Shown: piece after piece, positions 15,786-24,958 of the stretch
Layout: the number at the start of each line of letters is the position of its first letter
How positions within the stretch are numbered: position 1 is the stretch's first letter
Assembly: GCA_046350055.1 (NCBI GenBank)
Contig: JAXMBC010000001.1
Location: forward strand, 5,394,001 to 5,458,000
Origin: JAEUIE01 sp046350055
GTDB taxonomy: Bacteria > Planctomycetota > Planctomycetia > Gemmatales > HRBIN36
Reading direction: 5' to 3'
DNA length: 64,000 bases
Notes under the pieces: generated by a model
Databases searched by the model: none
The model's input: only the letters and a program-made list of their open reading frames with translations
Told to the model about the DNA's origin: nothing
Translations under genes and position numbers: made by a program

Positions 15786-18218
15786 ATGAAAAACAAGAAA
15801 CCGGCTCCTTCCCGATCGCGCGAACTTCTCGGCGCCCTGGTGCTTGTCACCTGGCTGGCCGCGACTCTCGCCATCATCTCGTATGATCCGCACGACCCGG
15901 TTCGTGCCCTGGCTGCCCCGGTCAACGTCACTCCCGCCAACTGGCTGCATCTGCCGGGCGCCTGGCTGGCTGCCTATTCGTACCACCTGCTCGGCTGGGC
16001 TGTACTCCCTGCCCTGGCCTTCTGGTTTCTCGCTGGTTCGACGCTACTGCTGGGCCGTCGCAGCGGCGTCTGGGCCTGGCGACTGCTTGGAACACAACTC
16101 CTCATCCCCGCGGTTGCTCTTGCTGCTCATCAATTCCAGTGGCAACTGAGCTTGAACTGGCAGCCTCTGTCCGGTTCCGGCGGCTTGCTGGGTATTGCCC
16201 TCGCCGCACAACTACAGCGCATGATGGAACCCCAGGCCATCACCATCATCGCGCTGAGCGCCTTCACCGTTGGGTTGCTGCTTGCGATGGATATCACCTG
16301 GCCCTGGCTGGCTAGTGCTGTGCAATCCATGCGAGAGCGGTGGAAGCAAGTCCCCCTGCCTGATCCCATCAACATCAGCACGCGGCCCATGAAACCAGCA
16401 GCACTGGCTGGTAACGAAGTGCTCCCGGATACCATCCCCATTCGGCATCCTGATCAGCCACGCAAGCCGGGCAAGACGAAGGCTGTGCCATCCCTGAAAA
16501 TCGTCGCACCGGAAGAAGTGGAAGTCGCACCCGAAGCCGATGAAGTCAACCTGGAGGATACTGCAGAGCAACCGATGCCGGTGACACTTTCGCTCAAAGA
16601 CCTGCCTTCTATCAAGAAAGCAGTCATCCCCATTCAAGGCGATACCAAGGCACTCTCCGAGCATGCGGCCGATGAAGTATGGAGACAGGAAGGCGACTAC
16701 CAGATGCCGCCGCTCACGGTACTCGAAGAACCCGAGCCGCCACCGTACCATCAGCCGGAACACGAACAGCGTCTGCGTGATCGTGCTGGCAAGCTCGAGC
16801 AGATCTTCGCTGATTTCGGGATCAATGTCCGTGTGGTTGGCATCAACACCGGACCTGTCATTACCCAATTCGAGATTGCCCTGGAGACCGGTCTGCGTCT
16901 TTCTCGCGTCACCAGTCTCGCAGATGATCTCGCGCTCAAGCTGAAAGTCTCCAGCGTGCGCGTCGTCGCTCCGCTGCCTAACAAGGACACCGTGGGCATC
17001 GAAATCCCCAATGATATCCGCTCCGTGGTCAAACTGCGTGAAGTCATCCTTACCGCCGGGCCGAAGCTGAACAAGTACAAGATTCCCCTCTTCCTGGGTC
17101 GTGACACCGAAGGGCAGCCGCTGGTCTATGATCTCGCCGAGATGCCGCACCTGCTCATTGCAGGTCGCACGGGTACCGGCAAAAGCGTTTGCATGAACAC
17201 CATCGTGCTCAGCATGCTCATGACCCGCCGGCCCGATCAGGTCCGCATGATCATGATCGACCCGAAGATGCTGGAAATGAGCGAGTACGGCAAAGTGCCA
17301 CACCTCATGCATCCAGTCGTCAACAACATGAAGAAAGCGGAAGCCATTTTGTCTTGGGCCGTGGACAAGATGGATGAACGCTACGAAATCCTGATGCGGG
17401 CCCGTGTCCGCAACATCGCTTCCTACAACGAACTCAGCCCCGAGGAAATTTACAAGCGGGTCAAGCCTGCCGACGACGACGAGAAGGCCCGCATCCCGGA
17501 ACGCATGCCCTACATCGTGCTGTTCATCGATGAGTTTGCCGATCTCATGATGCAGAACCGCAAGGAAGTGGAAGGGCACATCATTCGCCTGGCCCAGAAG
17601 TCCCGCGCTGCCGGCATTCACCTGGTCATCGCCACGCAGAAGCCAACGGTGGATGTCGTCACAGGACTCATCAAATCCAACTTGCCCGCCCGTATCTGCT
17701 TCCAGGTAGCCAGCCGTACTGATAGCCGGGTGGTGCTCGACGAAATGGGTGCGGAGAAACTGCTCGGCAAGGGTGACATGCTCTTCCTGCAGCCCGGCAC
17801 CAGCACCATCGTCCGTGGCCAGGGTACGTACGCCAGCGATCGCGATATCGCCAAGGTTGTGGGATATCTCGAAACGGATCAGCCTGCCTATGCCCGCGAG
17901 CTCATTCAGCTCAATACGGCTGGCAAGAAGAAGCCTGGATTCGAAGGAGAGAGTGGCGACCTGCTGGAACAACTGCGCGAGCGGGATGAGTTGTACCCCG
18001 AAGCCATCGAAATCATCATCCGCGAACAGCGTGGCTCGGTATCGCTGCTGCAGCGTGCGCTGGGCATTGGGTATGGGCGTGGCGCCCGACTTATCGACTT
18101 CATGGCGGAGGACGGTTTCGTCGGCCCCTACAACGGTTCCAACGCCCGCGAGGTGCTGCTCAAGATGGAGCAGTGGGAAGCGATGAAGGTGGGAGAGAGT
18201 GTGGAAGCCACTGCGTAG
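15786..18218 (+). CDS. ftsK: DNA translocase FtsK/SpoIIIE
   Basis: 810 aa. The N-terminal third holds about four transmembrane helices (LGALVLVTWLAATLAIIS and following), then an acidic/Pro-rich linker. The motor begins near EQIFADFGINVRVVG; Walker A is IAGRTGTGKSVCMN and Walker B is YIVLFIDEFADLMM, with IHLVIATQKPTVDVVTG. The C terminus has a winged-helix gamma domain (EAIEIIIREQRGSVSLLQRALGIG) that would recognise polar KOPS-like sites. The TAG stop (18216-18218) lies inside the first bases of repeat copy 1, so the last residue (Ala) and the stop are in element sequence. Confidence 0.96.
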   Translation: MKNKKPAPSRSRELLGALVLVTWLAATLAIISYDPHDPVRALAAPVNVTPANWLHLPGAWLAAYSYHLLGWAVLPALAFWFLAGSTLLLGRRSGVWAWRLLGTQLLIPAVALAAHQFQWQLSLNWQPLSGSGGLLGIALAAQLQRMMEPQAITIIALSAFTVGLLLAMDITWPWLASAVQSMRERWKQVPLPDPINISTRPMKPAALAGNEVLPDTIPIRHPDQPRKPGKTKAVPSLKIVAPEEVEVAPEADEVNLEDTAEQPMPVTLSLKDLPSIKKAVIPIQGDTKALSEHAADEVWRQEGDYQMPPLTVLEEPEPPPYHQPEHEQRLRDRAGKLEQIFADFGINVRVVGINTGPVITQFEIALETGLRLSRVTSLADDLALKLKVSSVRVVAPLPNKDTVGIEIPNDIRSVVKLREVILTAGPKLNKYKIPLFLGRDTEGQPLVYDLAEMPHLLIAGRTGTGKSVCMNTIVLSMLMTRRPDQVRMIMIDPKMLEMSEYGKVPHLMHPVVNNMKKAEAILSWAVDKMDERYEILMRARVRNIASYNELSPEEIYKRVKPADDDEKARIPERMPYIVLFIDEFADLMMQNRKEVEGHIIRLAQKSRAAGIHLVIATQKPTVDVVTGLIKSNLPARICFQVASRTDSRVVLDEMGAEKLLGKGDMLFLQPGTSTIVRGQGTYASDRDIAKVVGYLETDQPAYARELIQLNTAGKKKPGFEGESGDLLEQLRERDELYPEAIEIIIREQRGSVSLLQRALGIGYGRGARLIDFMAEDGFVGPYNGSNAREVLLKMEQWEAMKVGESVEATA

Positions 18219-18323
18219 GGCACGCTCTGCGTGCCTCACCCATGCATGTACTGGTGCAACTCTTCTCGCATGACTCGTTACAAGGGAATCTCACTGCGGG
18301 GAGGCACGCACAGCGTGCCCTAC
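18215..18323. repeat. 109-bp dispersed repeat, copy 1 (both ends supply stop codons)
   Basis: Starts GTAGGGCACGCTCTGCGTGCC and ends with GGCACGCACAGCGTGCCCTAC. Each end is a small hairpin (stem GGCACGC/GCGTGCC, 3-nt loop) and the two ends are inverted copies of each other. The first TAG is the ftsK stop, and the CTA at 18320-18322 is the stop of the minus-strand nucleotidyltransferase gene. Same orientation and length as copy 2 and roughly 85-90% identical to it by eye; copy 3 near 59.9 kb is inverted. REP/BIME-like or miniature-element-like. Confidence 0.9.
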
Positions 18324-19105
18324 CATGCTTGCGCCAACATCGCTCTGAAGAGATCATCGAGCTTGGCATAACTCACCTGCCCTCGGACTGCATCCGGTTT
18401 CCAGTCTTCCATTCGTTTCATCTCACTGTCAACAAAGCACTTAATCTCGGGAATAGCCGGACCTTCATCCAACTCATCACCTGCCATCTTGCGAGCCAGT
18501 AGCTTTTCAATGGCGGCGATTAAATCACTCTGCCCTTCCACGGTAGCTAGTAATGCGTGAAACCGCATGGGCACTACCCCACGCAACTGCTCAATCCACT
18601 TCACAGCGAGTAATGGACGCAACACATAGAAGTACTTCTTGAGTCGAACCGTTTCTCCTTGCAGATAGGAACGGTAGTTTCCCTGTGCCATGTGTAGATA
18701 GTGGTAAGCACAGGCTGCTGGCGAAAAGAACACGTCACGATACAGACGGAGTTGCTCGACAAGACCGTAACGATTCACGTAAACAATATCGGAGTCCAAC
18801 CACTCGAAAAGAGGTGGGTTCGATTTCACAAAGAGCTTCAGTGCTTTGCGGAGGTCCCAGCCAGAACAATCGATCTCATCGACGATGGGGCGCTCAATGG
18901 TGTCGGCCTTGCCTTCCAGTTGGAACGAGAGGTACCAATCAGATGGATGAACGTAGATGAAGCGGACATCGTAGTCGCTGTCTTTCGAGGGAAATCCCCA
19001 TGCTCTACTACCCGATTCGACACAATAAAGAATCTTCACACTTTCTTCGACTTCAAGACGATGGAGTCGATTTTGGATTTCAGTTTGAATAGCTGGTTCG
19101 ATCAT
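18320..19105 (-). CDS. RlaP-like nucleotidyltransferase (COG3541-type)
   Basis: 261 aa from the ATG at 19105; the longer frame starts inside repeat copy 2. The polymerase-beta-type nucleotidyltransferase motif is VESGSRAWGFPSKDSDYDVRFIYV (G-S, then D-x-D), and SNPPLFEWLDSDIVY follows. Members of this group are predicted RNA-repair or host-response nucleotidyltransferases; the substrate is unknown. The gene is bracketed by two direct 109-bp repeats, and its TAG stop is part of copy 1. It may therefore have arrived or been shuffled as a cassette. Confidence 0.8.
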   Translation of the reverse strand: MIEPAIQTEIQNRLHRLEVEESVKILYCVESGSRAWGFPSKDSDYDVRFIYVHPSDWYLSFQLEGKADTIERPIVDEIDCSGWDLRKALKLFVKSNPPLFEWLDSDIVYVNRYGLVEQLRLYRDVFFSPAACAYHYLHMAQGNYRSYLQGETVRLKKYFYVLRPLLAVKWIEQLRGVVPMRFHALLATVEGQSDLIAAIEKLLARKMAGDELDEGPAIPEIKCFVDSEMKRMEDWKPDAVRGQVSYAKLDDLFRAMLAQAW

Positions 19106-19128
19106 GGCTACCTCTAGATTACAAGCTA

Positions 19129-19237
19129 CTTGTGCACGCTCTGCGTGCCTCACCCGTGCTTGAATTGGTGCAACTCTTCTCTCACATCTCGTTGCAAGGG
19201 AATCTCACTGCGGGGAGGCACGCACAGCGTGCCCTAC
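19129..19237. repeat. 109-bp dispersed repeat, copy 2
   Basis: Same length and direction as copy 1 with scattered substitutions. The left terminus has decayed (CTTGTGCACGC in place of GTAGGGCACGC), while the right terminus is intact (GGCACGCACAGCGTGCCCTAC). The CTA at 19234-19236 is the stop codon of the FkbM methyltransferase gene. Its left end lies 24 bp upstream of the nucleotidyltransferase start and so may contain that gene's promoter region. Confidence 0.88.
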
Positions 19238-20061
19238 GAAATCTCGTGGCAATACACGGTCTCGCCTTCGACAACCTTGCGGTAGCGATAACTTGCCAGG
19301 GCTTTCTCCAACGCCTTCGCATGCTCCTCTCCGTGGAGTTCAATGCACAGGTGCTTCACCTTCCGAAACCACGAAGTGTCACCTTGCAGCACGGGAAGTT
19401 CCGCTCCTTCGACATCCATTTTGAGAAGATCGATGCACTCGACTTTCGCTTCAGCCATCATCTGTTCGATGGTCATGCCTCGCACCGACTCTGTAGAAGA
19501 CACGGCAGGTTTGACCTGGTTCGACCAGTCGAGGCCATCACGAAACTGATGTTTCACCACCTCCAGGGGCATCGCAGTCGGCCAGACGGCAGCTTCAAGG
19601 ATCATCGCCCTCGTGCCGTAGGGTTCGAGATTACGCCGGAGGACTGCTACATTGGTCGGCTCGGGTTCAACTGCAATCAGGCGGGCTTGAGGGAAGATAG
19701 AGAGCAGCATCACCGCCGCGGCACCGATATTGGCACCGATGTCAAAGATGGTGTGAATGTCCGGCAAGCCTTGCAGTCGCCGATATTCGAGCTGGACGAA
19801 GAGCTGCTTGATGGCAAGAACATCACTGGTTCCGTGGCGGAACCAGAAGGGATGGAGCACCCCGGGTAGTTGAATGGAAGTCAGGGGGCCGGGGGCATCG
19901 CGCGTGTCGCCGATGGGGTAGGCAAAGGCGGACCAGCCGAGCTGGCGAGCCGCAGTGGGGCCGAGCATGCGGCGAAGCTCGGCACGCTCCCGCCAGCGCA
20001 GGGGCAGGTCACGCAGACGGCGAATCCAGCGACGCAGAAACCGGGGGAGATGGTGGACCAT
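19234..20061 (-). CDS. FkbM family methyltransferase
   Basis: 275 aa from the ATG at 20061 (MVHHLPRFLRRWIRR); the longer frame from 20205 overlaps the neighbour's terminator hairpin and is not credible. SAM-binding motif I is TIFDIGANIGAAAVMLL, the acidic motif II is RLIAVEPEPTNVAVL, and IDLLKMDVEGAELPVLQG is the FkbM hallmark. It probably O-methylates a sugar, lipid or small molecule. The basic N terminus may bind membrane. Its TAG stop is contributed by repeat copy 2. Confidence 0.85.
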   Translation of the reverse strand: MVHHLPRFLRRWIRRLRDLPLRWRERAELRRMLGPTAARQLGWSAFAYPIGDTRDAPGPLTSIQLPGVLHPFWFRHGTSDVLAIKQLFVQLEYRRLQGLPDIHTIFDIGANIGAAAVMLLSIFPQARLIAVEPEPTNVAVLRRNLEPYGTRAMILEAAVWPTAMPLEVVKHQFRDGLDWSNQVKPAVSSTESVRGMTIEQMMAEAKVECIDLLKMDVEGAELPVLQGDTSWFRKVKHLCIELHGEEHAKALEKALASYRYRKVVEGETVYCHEIS

Positions 20062-20087
20062 GCACGCATTATACAAGCAGCGCGCAG

Positions 20088-20121
20088 ACACAAGCCCATG
20101 ACGAGAGTCATGGGCTTGTGT
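20088..20121 (-). terminator. Strong hairpin after the PEP-CTERM gene
   Basis: ACACAAGCCCATGAC at 20088-20102 and its exact complement at 20107-20121 form a 15-bp stem with a 4-nt loop. It lies 14 bp beyond the end of the minus-strand PEP-CTERM gene and before the FkbM gene. The T-run is poor, so termination is likely but not certain. Confidence 0.7.
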
Positions 20122-20134
20122 GCTGATTGTTCTA

Positions 20135-20854
20135 TCAGGCTGTTGTAACAGGCTGACGGCGGAAGCGGCGAGCCAGGTAGATACCTGCCAGCAGCCCAGC
20201 ACCAATCACCATCGTTCCCGGCTCCGGTACATTGGCAATGCCAGCCGAGAGATTCGTCAGGTTGATGTTCGCCACCATGGCACCTTCGTTGTCATTCAAC
20301 GTGGTGGGATCATCGCTTTCATTGGAGAAGCTGATGGTGGTTGACGTCGGAGTCGTCACAGTGAAATCGATGTTCTTCGTCTCGAAGCCCTGATCCGAAG
20401 CCAGTTCATAGTGCTGGCTGATACCCAGACCATCCAGTCTCACCGTCAAACCTTCGCTATTAGGCTTGCGGGTCAGATTGCCGGTCGCATCGAAACTCAG
20501 GCGATAGTTGCCTGGGGCGAGGTTCAGCGCGTTCTTGCTGGTAATGGTTCCCGAACTGACGCTCGTGCCATCCAGATCGACAAAGCTGAAGCTGGGGCTG
20601 GCGCCGGAATAATGGGAAAACCAGAGAGAGCGTGACTGGCCATTCAGATTCACCAGGTCCACGGTGCCACGCGTGACGTTCCAATTGGAGAAGTTGTTGA
20701 AATTCAAATTGCCCCAGGCGTTACCCACTGGATTGTAGGTGCTGGTTTCGGTAACGAATGAATCGCTGAATACGACGACGGGCACATTATCAGCATGAAC
20801 AGCTGTCAATGAACAGGCAGCAACTATGCCAGCAACCAGACTCTTCCATCGCAT
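20135..20854 (-). CDS. PEP-CTERM anchored exported protein
   Basis: 239 aa. Signal peptide (cleavage near AVHA), then a beta-rich domain with FVTETSTYNPVGNAWGNLNF and repeated Ser/Thr/Asn-rich strands. The C terminus is a classical sorting tail: NVPEPGTMVIGAG, a hydrophobic helix, and the basic stop RRFRRQ. Such tails are processed by exosortase, which is not in the window. Likely a surface or extracellular-matrix protein; ligand unknown. Confidence 0.85.
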   Translation of the reverse strand: MRWKSLVAGIVAACSLTAVHADNVPVVVFSDSFVTETSTYNPVGNAWGNLNFNNFSNWNVTRGTVDLVNLNGQSRSLWFSHYSGASPSFSFVDLDGTSVSSGTITSKNALNLAPGNYRLSFDATGNLTRKPNSEGLTVRLDGLGISQHYELASDQGFETKNIDFTVTTPTSTTISFSNESDDPTTLNDNEGAMVANINLTNLSAGIANVPEPGTMVIGAGLLAGIYLARRFRRQPVTTA

Positions 20855-21038
20855 GGCTCGACTCCTTTCGATGCACGCGGCAACCTTCCTGGTTCCTCAC
20901 GGACAGTCTTTTGCAAGAGACTATCCAGCGAGTGCGGTTATGACGTTTCCTTCCTGTTCTGTCAAGATGAGTTTTCTGGGCAATACCGGAGAGGCGTTCA
21001 CCTTCCTATGCTGAGGGAATAGTCAGCCAGAGAACGAC

Positions 21039-23387
21039 ATGCCTTTGACCCGTGACGAGATAGCCAGCAGATACCTCGAGCAGCTTCCGTATGCCCCGTA
21101 CCCGGTGCAGGAGGAAGCATTGCTTTCCTGGTTCTCTGCCGAGCAGGGGACCCTCGTCTGCGCCCCCACGGGAACCGGCAAGACTCTCATCGCCCAGGCA
21201 GCTCTTTTTGAAGCTCTTCACTCTGGTAAACAAGCCTATTACACCACCCCGCTCATCGCCCTGACCGAACAGAAGTTCAGCGAAATGCAGACTGCAGCCC
21301 TCAAGTGGGGCTTTCAGGCCGAGGATGTCGGCCTTGTCACCGGCAATCGGCAGATCAATCCACAGGCACGCATCCTCATCGTGGTTGCTGAGATTCTCCT
21401 GAACCGCCTGCTGGCACCGGACCAGTTTGATTTCAAGAACGTCTCAGCTGTCGTGATGGATGAATTCCACAGCTTCGCTGACCAGGAACGCGGTATTGTC
21501 TGGGAACTATCGCTCAACCTGCTGCCTGCTCATGTCAGGCTGCTTCTGCTCAGTGCCACGGTGGGCAACTCGCGAGAATTCATCAACTGGCTCGAACGCT
21601 GCCACAACCGCAAAGTGGAACTGGTCGAGAGCAGTGAACGCAAGGTGCCGCTCACCTATCACTGGATACCTGATGAACTCCTGGGCGAACAACTGACCAT
21701 CATGGCGGAAGGCGATGCCAGCCAGCGCAAGATGCCTGCCCTGGTCTTCTGCTTCAACCGGGATGAATGCTGGAGCGTCGCCGAACAGCTCAAGGGCCTA
21801 CCGCTGGTGGAAAGTGCCATTCGCAGCGAATTACTCAGCCGCTGCAACAAGCTCGACTGGAAAGATGGCATCGGCCCCAAGCTCAAGCAGATGCTGGGCC
21901 GCGGCATCGGGGTGCACCATGCGGGCCTCCTGCCCAAGTACCGCCGCGTGGTGGAAGAACTCTTCGAAAAGAAGCTGCTTGCCTGCGTAGTCTGTACGGA
22001 GACCCTGGGCGCAGGCATCAATCTGCCGGCCCGTTCCGTCGTACTCACATCGCTGGTTAAAGGGCCATTCGGCAAACAGAAACTCGTCGATGCCTCTACC
22101 GCGCAGCAGATCTTCGGTCGGGCAGGTCGACCTCAGTACGATACCGAAGGCCATGTCTATGCCCTGGCCCACGAAGATGATGTCAAGCTGCTTCGCTGGA
22201 AACAGAAGTATGACTCCATCCCCGAAGACACCCGCGACCCCGGCCTGCTGAAGGCCAAAAAAGACCTGAAGCGCAAGAAGCCCGACCGCCGCAGCAACCA
22301 GACTTACTGGACGGAGTCCCAGTTTGCAGGCTTGCAATCCGCCCCGCCGGGCAAGCTCTACAGCAAGGGCCCCCTGCCCTGGCGACTGCTCGCTTATCTG
22401 CTCAAAGCATCGCCTGAAGTCAGCCGGCTCAAGACTTTCATTCGCAAACGGCTGCTCGATGAACCGCGTATCCTGGCAGGCGAAAAGCAGCTCTATCGCA
22501 TGCTCGTCACCTTGCATCGCGGTGGATTTGTCGTGCTGGAACCCACGCCGCCCGAACCTGTCAAAAAGGAAGACGGCTCGCCGACTGCTCCTGATGCAAC
22601 CGCTTCGGAATCGCTGTTGCCAGCCATCACGTACGAACCGGTCACTGCCACACCGACGCCCAAACTCGAGCAACTACTCGCCTTCCGGGCCATTCAGCCC
22701 CTGTATGGTGTCTTCCTGATGGATTACCTCGCTGTTGCCAGCCGGGCGGAACGGCTGCAACTCTTCGAGAGCCTGCTGGAACTCCCCAAGCCCCTGCTTC
22801 GCTATGTCCGTGTTCCCTGGCCTGACAAGATGCCCAACGGCCCGCTGGGCAATCAGATTGACCCGGAACTCGTACAGCGTGGCCTGATGGCTGCTCCCAG
22901 GCCTGAAGCCCGCGACGACGACGAGGAGGAATACGAGGAGGAGGAAGAGTTCCCCCTGAGCCTGGCGGACAAAATGCGATTACTCTTCGAGGTGCAGTAC
23001 CCCGAAGTAACCGATGTCGAGATTCAAAGCGTCTGGGCGGCGGGCGAACTACTGGAGTACAACGGTAACTTCACCAAGTACATCGCCAGCAAGGATCTGG
23101 CCAAGCAGGAAGGCATCCTCTTCCGACACTTCCTGCGTCTCATCCTGCTTTGTGGTGAATTCCGGCTGATCACTCCCACCGGCATGACGCAGGAAGACTG
23201 GCAGAAAGAACTGGACGAGATCAGTGACAAGCTGACCGCTGCCTGTCGTTCAGTCGATCCAACCAGCACGGACGAAGTCATTCAGCAACTGAAGCCTGCC
23301 GTCGAAACTCCCGCTATTGAGTCTGTAGTGGACTTCGGCAAAACTGCTGCCCCAAGCGACTTTGGGGCAGGGATTCTGGAGAACTGA
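21039..23387 (+). CDS. DEAD/DEAH-box helicase, Ski2-like
   Basis: 782 aa superfamily 2 helicase. Motif I CAPTGTGKTLIAQAAL, Ia YTTPLIALTEQKF, motif II VMDEFHSFAD (DEFH rather than DEAH/DEVH), motif III LLLSATVGNSREF, motif IV region ALVFCFNRDECW, motif V CTETLGAGINLPARSVV, motif VI QIFGRAGRPQYD. The arrangement and the long C-terminal part resemble Ski2/Mtr4-type RNA helicases. A very acidic linker (EEEYEEEEEFP) occurs near residue 630. It is probably cytoplasmic and acts on RNA or DNA; partner unknown. A 9-bp GC hairpin lies within its last codons. Confidence 0.87.
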   Translation: MPLTRDEIASRYLEQLPYAPYPVQEEALLSWFSAEQGTLVCAPTGTGKTLIAQAALFEALHSGKQAYYTTPLIALTEQKFSEMQTAALKWGFQAEDVGLVTGNRQINPQARILIVVAEILLNRLLAPDQFDFKNVSAVVMDEFHSFADQERGIVWELSLNLLPAHVRLLLLSATVGNSREFINWLERCHNRKVELVESSERKVPLTYHWIPDELLGEQLTIMAEGDASQRKMPALVFCFNRDECWSVAEQLKGLPLVESAIRSELLSRCNKLDWKDGIGPKLKQMLGRGIGVHHAGLLPKYRRVVEELFEKKLLACVVCTETLGAGINLPARSVVLTSLVKGPFGKQKLVDASTAQQIFGRAGRPQYDTEGHVYALAHEDDVKLLRWKQKYDSIPEDTRDPGLLKAKKDLKRKKPDRRSNQTYWTESQFAGLQSAPPGKLYSKGPLPWRLLAYLLKASPEVSRLKTFIRKRLLDEPRILAGEKQLYRMLVTLHRGGFVVLEPTPPEPVKKEDGSPTAPDATASESLLPAITYEPVTATPTPKLEQLLAFRAIQPLYGVFLMDYLAVASRAERLQLFESLLELPKPLLRYVRVPWPDKMPNGPLGNQIDPELVQRGLMAAPRPEARDDDEEEYEEEEEFPLSLADKMRLLFEVQYPEVTDVEIQSVWAAGELLEYNGNFTKYIASKDLAKQEGILFRHFLRLILLCGEFRLITPTGMTQEDWQKELDEISDKLTAACRSVDPTSTDEVIQQLKPAVETPAIESVVDFGKTAAPSDFGAGILEN
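23347..23370. terminator. Hairpin inside the 3' end of the helicase gene
   Basis: CTGCCCCAA and TTGGGGCAG form a 9-bp stem with a 6-nt loop, 17 bp before the helicase stop codon. The helicase and HEAT-protein genes converge only 4 bp apart, so termination signals must lie within coding sequence. No T-run follows, and whether it terminates transcription is unknown. Confidence 0.35.
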
Positions 23388-23391
23388 GAGA

Positions 23392-24384
23392 TCACCTGCT
23401 GTTACGCAGTTGATACTCCATGCGGCACCTGGCTCGCTGCAGTACGCTACGCAGATAGTCGTCGGTCTCACTGTTCTGCAGGTGATCCAGGTACTTCACC
23501 ACCGCATGGCTTTCCGGATGATGGCTGAGCGCAGCAATGACCGCTTCCTTCACTTCCGCATCTCCATTCTGAAGAACCGGCTGAAGCGTGGCTACCAGGT
23601 GAACCTGTTGCGACTGGATGCGCTCGAGCGATTGAATAGCTGCTATGCGTACCTGTGTGTCAGCATCCTTGAGTTGCTGATGCAGCAGTTTGACAGCCTG
23701 AGGCGATGCCACTTTGCCCAGCACCGTCGTGATCTGCATGCGGATGGTCGGATCGGCATGCTGCGACAGTTTCTGCAGGCGTGCTTCATGCTGCTTGAAT
23801 TCGTAGCAGGGATATTGTGCCAGCACACTTGCTGCAGAGGCAAAGCGACGATCATCTGGTGAGTTCAGTGCCACCTGCAGATCCCGATGGCTCTTCCTGC
23901 CAAACAGCAGGAGAAACTCCACAGCGCACTGCCGAATCTCTCCACTCGCATGGCCAAGTAGTGGCATCACATCAGGGATCGCTTCAACAGCCGTGTTGGA
24001 GAGCTTGATCAGTGCCTTGATCGCTTCGAGACATTCTGCCTCATTCTCACTCTTGAGGACCTCCACGAGCCTGGGAACAGCCTGCTTCGCCCAGAGGAAA
24101 GTGGAACCATCGCCCAGATGCGCGATGCTGGCGAGCCGGCTGTCCGCACTGGCAGTTTCCAGCTCTTCGACGGCGTCTTCCACGGTTTGCCCACCTGGCT
24201 CTATCCCTTCCTCGCTGGTGGCCAGCCTGTATTTACATTTGATGCCTTGCACAAGACTGGCAGGGAGGTGCTGCCCAATGACATGCCGCCCCATCACAAT
24301 GAGAGAGCCGAACAGAAAGACCATGGCAAGGCCACCAAGAATAATCCATTCCCGATGACTTTGCCGTGCGGACGCCGCGCTCAT
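23392..24384 (-). CDS. HEAT-repeat protein with N-terminal membrane anchor
   Basis: 330 aa from the ATG at 24384, chosen because GGAG lies about 7 bases upstream. One transmembrane segment at about residues 12-36 (WIILGGLAMVFLFGSLIVMG), then six or more helical HEAT repeats such as AVPRLVEVLKSENEAECLEAIKALIKL and HADPTIRMQITTVLGKVASP. HEAT repeats form protein-binding solenoids. It converges with the helicase gene. The partner is unknown. Confidence 0.8.
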   Translation of the reverse strand: MSAASARQSHREWIILGGLAMVFLFGSLIVMGRHVIGQHLPASLVQGIKCKYRLATSEEGIEPGGQTVEDAVEELETASADSRLASIAHLGDGSTFLWAKQAVPRLVEVLKSENEAECLEAIKALIKLSNTAVEAIPDVMPLLGHASGEIRQCAVEFLLLFGRKSHRDLQVALNSPDDRRFASAASVLAQYPCYEFKQHEARLQKLSQHADPTIRMQITTVLGKVASPQAVKLLHQQLKDADTQVRIAAIQSLERIQSQQVHLVATLQPVLQNGDAEVKEAVIAALSHHPESHAVVKYLDHLQNSETDDYLRSVLQRARCRMEYQLRNSR

Positions 24385-24695
24385 GAAAAGCTCCTTCAAC
24401 GTTGCTGCCGGTCAACGAATGACCGGAAACAGGTGTAACCTGTGCGCGAGAGGGATGAGAGAGGAGGAAGTGGAGAGAAGCAGAGACTGGCGGACAGGCC
24501 AGCTGCCAGACACAAGACGATGTATCACACCGATGTGACTGACTCTTCAAGTATATAACACAGACGCATAAAGTGGCGACATGTTCATGGGAATCTTCTG
24601 CGATACTCATCCCGGACCAGACCCTGACTCATGCAAACTTGAAGAAATCTGCAGGAATGTCGAAAGTATCCTGCACGGAATTCCCCATATTCACC

Positions 24696-24723
24696 TTGAC
24701 ACAGACTGCTGAGCGGTTATCTC
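24696..24723 (+). promoter_or_regulatory. Candidate sigma-70 promoter of an unannotated transcript
   Basis: Perfect TTGACA at 24696-24701, a 16-bp spacer, then TATCTC at 24718-24723 (weak -10). The nearest recognised gene start on this strand is more than 300 bp away, so it may drive the small transcript ending at the hairpin at 24912-24942. Confidence 0.3.
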
Positions 24724-24757
24724 ACGCGACACATTCATCGGGGGGAGCGGTAAAGCC

Positions 24758-24958
24758 GTGCCGGTGGATGGACACCTTGCCTGGCCCACTGGTGCTGTAT
24801 CCATTGCGGGATGTGATGCAGCAGCCTTTACAGGCGGAGCATGGAGCGATAACAGCGGTGGTGCTTGGGTCGGCCCTGTTGGTCGCGCTTCACGGTTGGG
24901 CTTGTCTACGCTGATGGCCGAGTGGAATCCACTCGGCCATCACTCGTTTGTCTATTAA
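24758..24958 (+). CDS. Doubtful 66-codon ORF in the long intergenic region
   Basis: GTG start with GGGAG about ten bases upstream. The translation contains GAWSDNSGGAWVGP and ends in HHSFVY. It could be a short exported-like peptide fragment, the tail of a decayed gene, or a chance frame over a structured RNA. The strong hairpin at 24912-24942 falls inside the frame, which argues against real coding. Confidence 0.2.
   Translation: MPVDGHLAWPTGAVSIAGCDAAAFTGGAWSDNSGGAWVGPVGRASRLGLSTLMAEWNPLGHHSFVY
24912..24942 (+). terminator. Terminator-like hairpin
   Basis: TGATGGCCGAGTGGA at 24912-24926 and its exact complement at 24928-24942 form a near-complete palindrome, followed by the T-containing CTCGTTTGTCTATT. 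No recognised plus-strand gene ends nearby, which implies a transcript that is not otherwise annotated. Confidence 0.55.

Noticed and set aside
16212..18239. Very long minus-strand open frame opposite ftsK
   Set aside because: It has no recognisable domain, is His- and Asp-rich as expected from an antisense reading of biased codons, and covers a clear gene.
24573..24914. 113-codon frame in the long intergenic gap
   Set aside because: No ribosome site and no coherent protein character; the region is better explained as leader, promoter or RNA.
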